Positions 45,206 through 54,425 are shown, numbered from the stretch's first letter. The stretch: DNA of 64,000 bases from Paludibacter propionicigenes WB4 (GCF_000183135.1 NC_014734.1:1178001-1242000); one strand, 5' to 3'. Made by a program: numbers and translations. The notes: a model not told the origin generated them from the letters alone.

Positions 45206-45345
45206 AACCCCTAATCCCCTAAAGGGGACTTTAAAAGTGCGTTTTTGAAGTGTTTCATGATTGAAACACCTCTTCTCATTATATTTTTTCAACAAACAAT
45301 TTATTAAATTCAAGGTCTTAAGCCCCTTTAGGGGTTTGGGGTCCT
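45206..45345. repeat. inverted pair of cccctaaagggg repeats, pair 1
   Basis: Left copy at 45206-45231 and inverted right copy at 45320-45344, sharing about 23 bases in opposite orientation. They enclose some 90 bases and could fold as a large hairpin. They fill the space between the HYC_CC_PP and HMA genes. Confidence 0.8.
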
Positions 45346-45362
45346 CATAAACATACATCAAA

Positions 45363-45686
45363 ATGAAAACTATAAAATTCTTCATAGCCATAATGGCACT
45401 TACTATCTCTACCGTTGCATTTGCAGCAAACAAAACAGAATCTATCAAAGTATCGGGCAATTGCGAAACCTGTAAAGCCCGCATAGAAAAAGCGGCTAAA
45501 GTAACCGGCGTTACCAAAGCCGATTGGAGTGAAAAAACAAAGGTATTAACCCTGGTTTATGATCCGGCTAAAGTGAAAAGCGACGACGTGCAAAAGAAAA
45601 TTGCAGCCGTAGGTCACGACACTCCCAAGTATAAAGCCACAGCTGCTGTGTACAATGCGTTGCCGGGATGTTGCAAATACCGATAA
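45363..45686 (+). CDS. exported heavy-metal-associated (HMA) domain protein
   Basis: 107 residues. A signal peptide covers 1-22 (ending AFAANK). One ferredoxin-like HMA domain covers about 25-90, with the metal site Cys34-x-x-Cys37 in SGNCETCKARIEKAA. A C-terminal Cys pair (Cys103-Cys104, PGCCKYR) is an addition shared by many Bacteroidota members. Typical HMA chaperones are cytoplasmic; here the signal peptide places it in the periplasm, where it may pass Cu(I) to the CusCBA pump that follows. It probably binds copper, but no metal is shown directly by the sequence. Confidence 0.9.
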   Translation: MKTIKFFIAIMALTISTVAFAANKTESIKVSGNCETCKARIEKAAKVTGVTKADWSEKTKVLTLVYDPAKVKSDDVQKKIAAVGHDTPKYKATAAVYNALPGCCKYR

Positions 45687-45689
45687 AAT

Positions 45690-45784
45690 GACCCCCAACC
45701 CCCTAAAGGGGGCTTTGGGGTTACTGTTTTCTACATTCATCTCATTTATTCATCTTTTAATTCCCCTTTAGGGGTTAGGGGTCT
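45690..45784. repeat. inverted pair of cccctaaagggg repeats, pair 2
   Basis: Left copy 45690-45716, inverted right copy 45761-45784. The right copy ends directly against the cusA start codon, so its agggg could act as the ribosome binding site for that gene. Confidence 0.8.
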
Positions 45785-48700
45785 ATGTTCAATAAACTCG
45801 TCAAATATTTTCTCGAGCACAGGCTGATTACCTTTATTTTTCTGATTGCCTTCGTGGTGATGGGAATTGCGTATTCGCCCTTCAATTGGAAAACGGGAGT
45901 TATTCCCCGTGATCCGATTCCGGTAGATGCCATTCCCGATATTGGTGACAACCAGCAAATCGTTTCTACCGAATGGATGGGTCGCTCGCCCAAAGATATT
46001 CAGGATCAGATTAGTTATCCGCTTACTTCCGCCTTGCTGGGCATTCCGGGGGTGAAAACCATTCGGAGTACGTCCATGTTCGGCATGTCGTTTATCTACA
46101 TTATTTTCAAAGATAATGTGGAGTTCTACTGGAGTCGTTCACGTATTTTGGAAAAACTGAATTCGTTGCCTGCCGGAACATTACCGCAAGGTGTTCAACC
46201 GTCCTTAGGTCCGGACGCAACTGCTTTAGGACAAATATTCTGGTATACGCTCGAAGGGCGTGACCCGAAAACAGGGAAACCCAATGGCGGTTGGAATCCG
46301 CAGGAATTGCGCACCATTCAGGATTTCTATGTAAAATACAGTCTGTCGGCTGCCGAAGGTGTTTCGGAAGTGGCTTCGGTGGGCGGTTTTACCAAAGAAT
46401 ATCAGGTGGATGTAAACCCCGAAGCGTTGAAAGCTTTTGGTGTTTCGGTGATGGATGTGATGAATGCCGTAAAGAAAAGTAATCTCGATATTGGTGCCGA
46501 AACCGTGGAACTGAATAATGTGGAATACATTATCCGGGGACTCGGCTACGTGAAGAATCTGGAGGATCTGGATAACTCGGTTGTTTCAGTACGGAACAAT
46601 ATTCCGGTGCGCATTAAAGATGTTGCCCGTACTTCCTTTGGGCCTGCTACCCGCCGTGGTGGACTGGATAAAGCCGGAAGTGAAGCGGTAGGAGCGGTGG
46701 TGGTAGCCCGTTATGGCTCTAATCCGATGGAAGTGATTGGCAATATAAAGGCCAAAATAAAAGAAACAGCAGCCGGATTGCCTCAGAAGACTTTGCCGGA
46801 TGGTAGCATTTCGAAAGTTACCGTGGTGCCGTTTTACGACCGTACGGGTTTGATTAAAGAAACGATCGGAACACTCGAATCGGCTCTTTCGCACGAAATT
46901 CTGATTAGTATCATCGTTATTATTGTGCTGGTGTTGAATCTTCGGGCTTCGGTCATCGTTGCCGGACTGTTGCCGCTGGGTGTGCTGATGACTTTTATTC
47001 TGATGCATTTTTTCCATGTGGATGCTAATATCGTGGCGTTATCCGGTATTGCCATTGCCATTGGCGTAATGGTGGATATTGGAATTGTGGATGTCGAGAA
47101 TATTCTGCGACATTTGGAAATGCCAGAGAACAAAGGCATTCGTGGTAAAGAACTGATGAATGTTATTTACCTTGCCACAACGGAAGTACGTGCTGCGGTG
47201 GTGACTTCCATCGCGACAACTATTGTCAGCTTCTTGCCGGTATTTGCCATGGAAGCTGCCGAAGGAAAACTGTTTCACCCGCTCGCGTTCACCAAAACAT
47301 TCGCTTTGTTGTCGGCCTTTATCCTTGGTATCGTGGTGCTACCTACTTTGGTGCATATTGTTTTTGATATACGGATAGATACAAAGAAAATTCGTCGGTA
47401 TTTCAATGGTGGATTAATCATTGCCGGAATACTGTTCGTCGCAATCTGGCAGGTTTGGCCGGCTTTGGCATTGGTGGCTGTGGGAATCAATAACCTGCAG
47501 GATTACCGTTGGCCGAAAGAAAGGAAAGAGTATCCAAACTATATCAATATTGCCATAACCGTTTTGGTGGCGGTGTATTATTTATCCATGGAATGGTTGC
47601 CGTTGGGTGCTCACAACAGTTTGTTCGTCAACTTCCTGTTTGTGGCGGGAATCGTTGCGGTTATTCTGGGTGCGTTGATGACGATGGTTCATTTTTACGA
47701 ACCGATTCTTCGTTGGGCATTGATACATAAATGGAAATTTTTGATCCTTCCGGCTTTTACGTTATTCTTTGGATTGTTGGTATGGATGGGATTCGATAAA
47801 GTATTCGGACCGGTAGCAACCAGTGCTGAGAAAATAGGCTGGCAAGCACCGGCAAAGGCTTTCCCCGGAATTGGCAAAGAATTTATGCCGTCGCTCAACG
47901 AAGGTTCGTATCTGCTGATGCCAACCAGTATGCCGCATTCGAGCATCGAAAAAAATCTGCAATATATCGAAACACTGGATAAACGACTTGCATCTATTCC
48001 CGAAGTGGAAGTGGCGGTGGGCAAATGGGGACGCGTGAATTCAGCGCTCGATCCGGCTCCTGTGCAGATGTTCGAAAACACCATTAATTATCGCCCCGAA
48101 TATATTCTGAACGAAGAAGGTCACCGCGAACGCTTCAAGGTGGACAAAGAAGGTGCTTTTTTGTTGAAAAACGGAAAGACTTTCAATGCAGAAAAAGAAA
48201 CTTTCCGAGCCATTCCTGCCGATAGTTTGATTGTTTCTGCAAAAGGAGAATATTTCCGCCAATGGCGGCCGCAGATTAAAAAGCCGAACGATATATGGAA
48301 CGAAATTGTAAAAGTGACTGATATTCCCGGCTTGACTTCTGCACCAAAACTACAACCAATTGAAACCCGATTGGTAATGCTTTCTACCGGAATGCGTGCG
48401 CCGATGGGCTTAAAGGTCTACGGACCGGATTTGGAATCGATAGAAAAAGCGGGTATGCAGTTCGAAAAAGTCTTGAAACATGTTCCGTCAGTCAAAGGCT
48501 CGTCGGTGTTTTACGACCGTGCGGTGGGAGCACCTTATCTGGAAATAAAGCTGAACCGCGAAAACATGGCGCGATACGGAATGACCGTGAGTGATGTGCA
48601 GGAAATTTTGCAGGTAGCTATGGGTGGTATGGCGTTGAGTACTTCAGTGGAAGGGCGGGAACGCTTCCCTATGCGGGTAAGATATGCCCGTGAGTTGCGC

Positions 48701-49573
48701 GACAATCCCGAAGATATTAAGCGGATTCTGATTCCGGCTATGAACGGTACGCAAATTCCGTTGAGCGAACTGGCTGATATCAATTACACTCGCGGTGCAC
48801 AAATGATTAAAACCGAAAATACATTTTTGGTGGGTTATGTCATTTTCGACAAGGTGGAAAGCAAAGCCGAAGTGGATGTGGTGAACGAAGCATCCGATAT
48901 TTTGAAGAAAAAGCTGGATTCGGGTGAATTGAAATTGCCTACCGGTGTGACCTATAAATTTGCCGGAAATTACGAGAATGAGATTCGGGCAACGGAACGA
49001 CTGTCCATTGTGATTCCGATTAGTTTATTGCTGATTCTGCTCTTGTTGTACTTCCAGTTCAAAACGGTGACAGCTTCCTTTATCCATTTTTCAGGCGTGT
49101 TTGTGGCCTTTGCAGGAGGATTTATCATGCTGTGGCTCTACGGTCAGGATTGGTTTTTGAACTTCTCCGTTGCCGGAATGAATCTGCGCGATCTGTTTCA
49201 AATGCACCCCATTAATCTGAGTGTGGCGGTCTGGGTAGGATTTATCGCCTTGTTTGGTATTGCCACCAACGATGGTGTGATTATGGGAACGTATATTCAT
49301 CAGGTGTTCGAAGACAAGAAACCTAAAACGGTGCATGATGTACGCGAAGCGGTGATTGAAGCCGGCAAAAAGAGGGTGCGTCCGGCTATGATGACCACGG
49401 CTGTGGCGGTAATTGCATTGCTACCTGTACTTACATCTACCGGAAAAGGTGCAGACATTATGGTGCCAATGGCTATTCCTACGTTTGGAGGAATGATTAT
49501 TCAGGTGATGACCATTTTTGTGGTGCCGTTGTTTCAGGCGATGTGGAGAGAGAAGACAATTCATAATGCATAA
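45785..49573 (+). CDS. cusA: CusA/CzcA-family heavy-metal RND pump
   Basis: 1,262 residues, about 200 longer than usual CusA/CzcA. TM4 carries Asp431 in GVMVDIGIVDVENI (proton relay). Porter segments VMLSTGMRAPMGLKV (Met865), RYGMTVSD (Met933) and QMIKTEN (Met1007) read like the Cu/Ag CusA subgroup rather than Zn/Co/Cd CzcA. A large extra region at about residues 525-660 adds several hydrophobic segments (IIAGILFVAIWQVWPALALV and others). A further insertion follows before the porter. It exports copper or silver from the periplasm through the CusC-like protein. Part of the same operon as the genes at 49840 and 51383. Confidence 0.9.
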   Translation: MFNKLVKYFLEHRLITFIFLIAFVVMGIAYSPFNWKTGVIPRDPIPVDAIPDIGDNQQIVSTEWMGRSPKDIQDQISYPLTSALLGIPGVKTIRSTSMFGMSFIYIIFKDNVEFYWSRSRILEKLNSLPAGTLPQGVQPSLGPDATALGQIFWYTLEGRDPKTGKPNGGWNPQELRTIQDFYVKYSLSAAEGVSEVASVGGFTKEYQVDVNPEALKAFGVSVMDVMNAVKKSNLDIGAETVELNNVEYIIRGLGYVKNLEDLDNSVVSVRNNIPVRIKDVARTSFGPATRRGGLDKAGSEAVGAVVVARYGSNPMEVIGNIKAKIKETAAGLPQKTLPDGSISKVTVVPFYDRTGLIKETIGTLESALSHEILISIIVIIVLVLNLRASVIVAGLLPLGVLMTFILMHFFHVDANIVALSGIAIAIGVMVDIGIVDVENILRHLEMPENKGIRGKELMNVIYLATTEVRAAVVTSIATTIVSFLPVFAMEAAEGKLFHPLAFTKTFALLSAFILGIVVLPTLVHIVFDIRIDTKKIRRYFNGGLIIAGILFVAIWQVWPALALVAVGINNLQDYRWPKERKEYPNYINIAITVLVAVYYLSMEWLPLGAHNSLFVNFLFVAGIVAVILGALMTMVHFYEPILRWALIHKWKFLILPAFTLFFGLLVWMGFDKVFGPVATSAEKIGWQAPAKAFPGIGKEFMPSLNEGSYLLMPTSMPHSSIEKNLQYIETLDKRLASIPEVEVAVGKWGRVNSALDPAPVQMFENTINYRPEYILNEEGHRERFKVDKEGAFLLKNGKTFNAEKETFRAIPADSLIVSAKGEYFRQWRPQIKKPNDIWNEIVKVTDIPGLTSAPKLQPIETRLVMLSTGMRAPMGLKVYGPDLESIEKAGMQFEKVLKHVPSVKGSSVFYDRAVGAPYLEIKLNRENMARYGMTVSDVQEILQVAMGGMALSTSVEGRERFPMRVRYARELRDNPEDIKRILIPAMNGTQIPLSELADINYTRGAQMIKTENTFLVGYVIFDKVESKAEVDVVNEASDILKKKLDSGELKLPTGVTYKFAGNYENEIRATERLSIVIPISLLLILLLLYFQFKTVTASFIHFSGVFVAFAGGFIMLWLYGQDWFLNFSVAGMNLRDLFQMHPINLSVAVWVGFIALFGIATNDGVIMGTYIHQVFEDKKPKTVHDVREAVIEAGKKRVRPAMMTTAVAVIALLPVLTSTGKGADIMVPMAIPTFGGMIIQVMTIFVVPLFQAMWREKTIHNA

Positions 49574-49599
49574 TTCAGGTGTAGTGTGATAAAGATTTT

Positions 49600-49790
49600 A
49601 AACGACAAGCCCGAAGGGCTTGAATGTGAATAACCACGGGTAAAACCCGTGGGAGAAACGAGAGATAAAACCAGCCCTGAAGGGGCTGAATATCACAAGA
49701 TAATGTTGTTCAACCCCTTCAGGGTTGGTTTTATAAGCTTTACCTATCCGTGGGTTTTACCCACGGTTATTCACATTTAGCCACTTCATG
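49600..49790. repeat. long composite palindromic element, copy 2
   Basis: Short hairpins in series: aagcccgaagggctt (49607-49621), ccacgggt-aaa-acccgtgg (49634-49652), cagccctgaaggggctg (49672-49688), caacccc/gggttg (49711-49727) and ccgtgggt-ttt-acccacgg (49748-49766). tgaatgtgaataaccacgg on the left is mirrored by ccacggttattcacattta on the right. The design is that of copy 1 (31841-32032). It occupies the cusA-cusC gap without a gene, although the frame of the outer-membrane factor runs open through it from 49750. Confidence 0.75.
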
Positions 49791-49839
49791 GCAAAGATCC
49801 AATCTATATTTTACATTTATGATTAAAGGATTAATAAAA

Positions 49840-51261
49840 ATGAGAAAACTAATATTATATATCGGCTTATTGGCTTTCAGTATGCAAGGTTATTCGCAGG
49901 ATTCGCTCATGCATTATCTTGAGCTTGCTACAAAAAACAACCCGACGGTTTTGCAGCGATACAACGAATATCAGGCTGCATTGCAAAAGGTACCGCAAGT
50001 GAGCAGCTTGCCCGATCCTCAATTGGAAATGGGTGTTTTTTTAAGTCCGATGGAAGTGCTGAGTGGTAATCAGGTGGCAGATATCAAGCTGATGCAAATG
50101 TTTCCGTGGTTTGGTGTAATCAAGAATGCTAAGGATGAAATGAGCCTTATGGCTAAAGGGAAATACGAAACTTTCAGGGATGCGAAGTTGCAGGTTTACT
50201 ACGATGTACAGCGTGCCTGGTTCGATTTGTATCGGATCCGCCAAAATATCCGTATTTCGGAAAAGAACGTGGAACTTTTGAAAACCATAGAGCGACTCAC
50301 GTTGGTAAAGTTTCGGTCAGGTTCTTCGGCGAGTAGTGCTGCTTCCGGTGGAAATATGTCGGGTAGTGCTGTTCCAATAACCACTTCCGGTTCTTCGGGG
50401 ATGAATACCATGGGTGGCAGTTCAGGAACTTCAACAGCTTCTCGCCCTGCAACTTCATCGGGTTCGGTTTCTATGAGTTCTGCAACCGGAGCTTCCGGCT
50501 TGTCGGAAGTGTACCAGATTCAAATTGAGGCAGCAAGTTTGGAAGATAATATTGCTTCCTTGCAGACAGAAGAACAGTCGGCTGTAGCACGCTTCAACAG
50601 TTTGCTGAATCGTCCGCCGAAAACACCTGTCGCATCTACTGACTTGTTGCCCACGGAACCCCTAGATATAGCCTATTTGTCAGTAAATGATTCGATGTTT
50701 ACCCACAATCCCATGTTGGGTATGCTGGCGTACGAGCAACAATCGCTTGCAGCACGCACCAAAATGCAAAAACAAATGGGTCTGCCCATGGTTGGAGTGG
50801 GTCTGAATTATACGGTTATCAATAAAAACGAGATGTCCACTTCGGCCATGAACGGGCAGGATATGATAATGCCTATGCTCACGGTGACATTGCCCATTTA
50901 TCGAAAGAAATATAAGGCGCAGCAAGCGGAAACCCGGTTTTTGAAAACGGCTTCGGAACAGAATTACCAGGCTACGGCTAATATGTTACAATCGCAATAT
51001 TACGAAGCGTTGCAACAATATAATGATGCCGGACGACGCATTAAATTGTACGATAATCAAGGTCAATTGGCGAAAAAGTCGTTGGATATTTCCATTAAAA
51101 CCTTTTCATCGTCGGCCTCCGGCTTAAGCGATATTCTGCGCATCCGCCAGCAATTACTCGACTATGAACTGAAACAAGTGGAAGCCGTGGTGGAATTTAA
51201 TAGGGCGGAAGCGTTGATAAAACGCTTGATAACGACCCCAAATACGACCCCAAACCCCTAA
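49840..51261 (+). CDS. cusC: TolC/CusC-like outer-membrane efflux protein
   Basis: 473 residues from the ATG at 49840, chosen because it gives a signal peptide (LILYIGLLAFSMQGYSQ); an ATG at 49750 lies in the repeat. The protein has two outer-membrane factor repeats with long helical hairpins. An odd feature is a Ser/Gly/Thr/Met-rich low-complexity insert of about 65 residues near 165-225 (SSASSAASGGNMSGSAV, then TMGGSSGTSTASRP), splitting the first helical hairpin. The last residues (TPNTTPNP) are encoded by a cccctaaagggg repeat that also supplies the stop codon. It should form the outer-membrane channel of the copper pump. Confidence 0.88.
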   Translation: MRKLILYIGLLAFSMQGYSQDSLMHYLELATKNNPTVLQRYNEYQAALQKVPQVSSLPDPQLEMGVFLSPMEVLSGNQVADIKLMQMFPWFGVIKNAKDEMSLMAKGKYETFRDAKLQVYYDVQRAWFDLYRIRQNIRISEKNVELLKTIERLTLVKFRSGSSASSAASGGNMSGSAVPITTSGSSGMNTMGGSSGTSTASRPATSSGSVSMSSATGASGLSEVYQIQIEAASLEDNIASLQTEEQSAVARFNSLLNRPPKTPVASTDLLPTEPLDIAYLSVNDSMFTHNPMLGMLAYEQQSLAARTKMQKQMGLPMVGVGLNYTVINKNEMSTSAMNGQDMIMPMLTVTLPIYRKKYKAQQAETRFLKTASEQNYQATANMLQSQYYEALQQYNDAGRRIKLYDNQGQLAKKSLDISIKTFSSSASGLSDILRIRQQLLDYELKQVEAVVEFNRAEALIKRLITTPNTTPNP

Positions 51262-51364
51262 AGGGGCTTAAAGACCAAGTTTCTTTAATTGAAATAATTC
51301 AAACGTTGAAGTAATAAAATAAAAACAATACTAACTTCTGTTCCCCTTTAGGGGTTAGGGGTCT
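51247..51364. repeat. inverted pair of cccctaaagggg repeats, pair 3
   Basis: Left copy 51247-51269, inverted right copy 51341-51364. The left copy contains the stop codon (TAA at 51259-51261) of the outer-membrane factor gene. Confidence 0.8.
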
Positions 51365-51382
51365 AAAAAATAAAGATAGCAT

Positions 51383-52654
51383 ATGAACAAAATATTTAAA
51401 ACTAACTCCGGTTCCCCTTTAGGGGCTAGGGGTTCTTGGCTTAAGGGTCTTCTCTTAGTTCTTGCCGGACTGTTCCTGGGTTGGTTGTTCTTTCATTCGC
51501 CAAAGGCGGTGACGGACGAGCACAATCATTCGGCAAACGAAACGAAAAAGCAACTGTGGACTTGCTCTATGCACCCACAGATCAGACTGGATCATCCGGG
51601 TAAATGTCCGATATGCGCTATGGATCTCATTCCCGTCGTGGAAAGTAAAGGTGCTAAAGCTGATTCCAATGCAGTTCACTTCAGTAAAGAGGCAGCTGAA
51701 CTGGCCAATGTAGCCACGTCGGTTGTCAGTCGTCAACAGCCAAGCAAAGATGTCCGACTTTATGGCAAAGTACAGGCCGACGAACGTTTGTTGCAAAATC
51801 AGGTGGCGCACATTGGCGGTCGGATTGAAAAACTGTTCGTGAACTTCACGGGCGAACCGGTTCGTAAAGGACAGTTGTTGGCTATGATTTATTCGCCCGA
51901 CCTGATTACGGCTCAACAGGAATTGATTGAAGCAGCTAAAAGCAAACAAACGCAGCCGGAAATATACCATGCAGCCATGGAAAAACTGATGCAATGGATG
52001 CTTACCGAAAAACAAATTGCCCAAATAGAGCGATCGGGAAAGGTAAAGACGAACTTCGAAGTCTATTCCAATACGTCGGGAATTGTAACTGCCCGACGCG
52101 TCAATACGGGCGATCATGTGTCGGAAGGCAGCGTGTTGTACGACATTGCCAACCTTTCGCAGGTTTGGGTGCTGTTTGATGCTTACGAAAGCGATTTGCC
52201 TTTCCTTAAAGTGGGTAATACCATTTCATTTACGTTGCAGGCCTTGCCCGGAACCAACTTTTCGGCAAAAATACAGTTTATTGATCCGGTGATTGATCCG
52301 GTGAACCGCGTGGCCAAAGTGCGGGTGGAAGTGAGTAATGTCGGTGGAAAGCTGAAACCCGAGATGTTTGCCACCGGTGTGGTAAAGGCCAATCTGACCG
52401 AGTTTAAAGATAAACTGGTTATTCCACGTTCGGCAGTATTGTGGACCGGCAAACGCTCCATCGTGTATGTGAAACAGCCCAATACCAAAGATGTCAACTT
52501 CAAAATGCGCGAAATTGAACTTGGCCCAATGCTTGGCAATAGCTATGTGGTACTTGCTGGTTTGACCGTTGGCGAAGAAATAGTAACGGATGGTACCTTC
52601 AGCGTAGATGCTGCGGCGCAATTGGCAGGAAAGCCGAGTATGATGAATAGGTAG
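51383..52654 (+). CDS. cusB: CusB-like periplasmic adaptor with N-terminal heavy-metal-binding domain
   Basis: 423 residues, membrane-fusion protein of the RND pump. One N-terminal membrane anchor is at about 22-38 (LLLVLAGLFLGWLFF). A heavy-metal-binding domain follows at 58-88, with Cys61, Met63, His64, Cys75, Cys78 and Met80 in WTCSMHPQ and GKCPICAMDLIPV. The adaptor then runs through barrel-sandwich, helical hairpin (about 165-215) and membrane-proximal beta domains. Residues about 10-18 (GSPLGARGS) are translated from a cccctttagggg repeat. CusB collects Cu(I)/Ag(I) and gates CusA. Last gene of the operon. Confidence 0.92.
   Translation: MNKIFKTNSGSPLGARGSWLKGLLLVLAGLFLGWLFFHSPKAVTDEHNHSANETKKQLWTCSMHPQIRLDHPGKCPICAMDLIPVVESKGAKADSNAVHFSKEAAELANVATSVVSRQQPSKDVRLYGKVQADERLLQNQVAHIGGRIEKLFVNFTGEPVRKGQLLAMIYSPDLITAQQELIEAAKSKQTQPEIYHAAMEKLMQWMLTEKQIAQIERSGKVKTNFEVYSNTSGIVTARRVNTGDHVSEGSVLYDIANLSQVWVLFDAYESDLPFLKVGNTISFTLQALPGTNFSAKIQFIDPVIDPVNRVAKVRVEVSNVGGKLKPEMFATGVVKANLTEFKDKLVIPRSAVLWTGKRSIVYVKQPNTKDVNFKMREIELGPMLGNSYVVLAGLTVGEEIVTDGTFSVDAAAQLAGKPSMMNR
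51411..51436. repeat. single cccctaaagggg-type repeat inside the cusB coding sequence
   Basis: gttccccttt-aggggctagg-ggttct lies within the 5' end of cusB and is read through as codons 10-18. It is nearly a direct duplicate of the copy at 51341-51364, including the ctaact bases before it. Confidence 0.8.
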
Positions 52655-52660
52655 ATATTC

Positions 52661-52712
52661 TTCAACCACTGTCAGAGTCCTGTGGACTGCTGACAGCGGT
52701 TGAATCTATTTT
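52661..52712. terminator. terminator hairpin of the copper operon
   Basis: ttcaacc-a-ctgtcag (52661-52675) pairs with ctgacag-c-ggttgaa (52690-52704) with one mismatch, continued by agtcc/ggact. It is followed by tctatttttt. It lies just after the cusB stop, before the convergent lipoprotein gene. Confidence 0.75.
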
Positions 52713-52760
52713 TTACTATAACCTTCAACGGTATTACTCCAACTGACTAAAGTAATGCTA

Positions 52761-54425
52761 TTAAAGTTTTATTTTCTCAATTGACCAGCTGGTCTTTTTA
52801 TACTCCGGACTAATATTTTTGATGAGGAATAATGCTGTTCCATTTATGTCGCTAAATATATAACTAGCGGCTGTTGGATAAAAGTTGTATAATCCATTTT
52901 CTAGAAATAACACCGGAGCAGCTTCAAAATCCTTTATTTTATTTAGACTGGTAACATCGAATTGTTCAATTTTTGATGACTTAATCCCAGAATAAATATT
53001 ATCGTTCGATACGGTAAAAATACTATTGCTTTTCGCACAATGATCAACAGAAGTTATTGTACTCAGGTTTGTCTGAATAATTCCGTATGTTCCCGGAGCG
53101 TCGGTATGATATAGCCCGTCATACGCAGGTAATTGGTACACTTTTCTATACCCGGTAAATAGTTTTTTCCCATCCTCCGAAATCCAGAAACTGGATAAAC
53201 TTTCGTGCCAGTAGGAAACAGAATCGCTGACAATCCCTTTGGAAATATTGAATATATGAAGTCCTGATGGACTGAGAGTTGTTCTTGTTCCTACCAAATT
53301 AGGTTTTCCTGGTATCTTTTTTATCATTGTTTTTTCATATATGCCTGAAGCTTTTCCTTTTGTTAAAGCACCGGTATTTAAGTTTAGAGACCTGATTGCT
53401 TCCCATTGGTCTACCGTTGGAGTTATGTAGCACCATGCATTATCACCTAAAACGATGTCGTAGGGTAAGCAATCTATATCATAATTTTTTATAATGGATG
53501 CCGCGTTGATGTCGATATAGCTTACCGAAGCCACAGTATAACCTATTACCGCATTCAGCCCATTTTCAGAGATGCTGACGCAAGCCGGAGTTTTTGTCAG
53601 AGCTATTGTAGAAGATTGATTGGTAGTTGTATTAAATAAAATCAGCGAGTTAGGCGATTGAGTACAGATAGTCATGATACCGGATGCTTTGTAGTATTCT
53701 ACATCGGTAACTGTTCCCGGAATACTCAATAGTTTGGACAGGAGTAGACTGCCTCCTTTAAATGTTACTACTATGGTTTGATCGTTGTTGGCAGAACTGT
53801 TCAGAATATGCAGCGTAGCTATTTTATCTTCTGTTGGTGCGGGAAGAGTCGGATTCCAGCTTACAGTTACAGTTGTTATCTGCCAGTTTGAAAGCGACCC
53901 ACTCGTTGCCGATAGTTTCAGCCATTCAGGAATATTTGTTATTCTCCAATCAAGATAGCCAGCAGAAGTATTTGCTATTGTAAATGTCTTGGGCGATAAA
54001 GATTCAAAACTCAGTGAAGTGGTTGAGCATACCATTGTGGGATTGCCTACATTGGAATAAACAACAGGTATCGACATAATGCCTAAGTTTTCAATATTTA
54101 AAACTATTTGTGCGGGATGTTTTCCAATACTGAGCATGCTATTTTCTCTGTCTATAGTAAAAGATAGTTTAATAACTCCATTTGTTATTCTGCCTTCCAT
54201 AGAGTTGAAGGTCAACCATTTTGGCTGACCCATAATAGTGAAAGACCGATCGGATAATGAGGTAACTTTATACTCTATATTGACATCTTGTTGATGATTA
54301 TTCAAATAAACGGTATCGTTGGCAGAGTAGTAGCTTGTTTTGTTCTTATCCAGAAAATCAGTGTTACACGAAAAGAAAAGAATAAGAATAACCGCGAGAA
54401 AAGAAAGCCTATAAATAGATTTCAT
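52761..54425 (-). CDS. lipoprotein with Ig-like (BACON-like) and propeller-like domains
   Basis: 554 residues. The lipobox ends at Cys20 (ILILFFSC). Two Ig-like, BACON-type beta domains cover about 30-225 (QPKWLTFNSMEGRITNG, then IPEWLKLSATSGSLSNW); the Trp-Leu before a Ser/Gly turn is the BACON hallmark. A WD40/YVTN-like propeller-like region follows at about 230-550 (SISENGLNAVIGYTV, WISEDGKKLFTGY). It is probably surface- or periplasm-exposed and may bind glycans or proteins. It lies 48 bases downstream of the outer-membrane barrel gene and is probably cotranscribed with it. No enzymatic motif is recognised. Confidence 0.78.
   Translation of the reverse strand: MKSIYRLSFLAVILILFFSCNTDFLDKNKTSYYSANDTVYLNNHQQDVNIEYKVTSLSDRSFTIMGQPKWLTFNSMEGRITNGVIKLSFTIDRENSMLSIGKHPAQIVLNIENLGIMSIPVVYSNVGNPTMVCSTTSLSFESLSPKTFTIANTSAGYLDWRITNIPEWLKLSATSGSLSNWQITTVTVSWNPTLPAPTEDKIATLHILNSSANNDQTIVVTFKGGSLLLSKLLSIPGTVTDVEYYKASGIMTICTQSPNSLILFNTTTNQSSTIALTKTPACVSISENGLNAVIGYTVASVSYIDINAASIIKNYDIDCLPYDIVLGDNAWCYITPTVDQWEAIRSLNLNTGALTKGKASGIYEKTMIKKIPGKPNLVGTRTTLSPSGLHIFNISKGIVSDSVSYWHESLSSFWISEDGKKLFTGYRKVYQLPAYDGLYHTDAPGTYGIIQTNLSTITSVDHCAKSNSIFTVSNDNIYSGIKSSKIEQFDVTSLNKIKDFEAAPVLFLENGLYNFYPTAASYIFSDINGTALFLIKNISPEYKKTSWSIEKIKL

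Noticed and set aside
51455-52117. A 220-residue minus-strand frame opposite the CusB-like gene
   Set aside because: Antisense shadow of a motif-complete adaptor.
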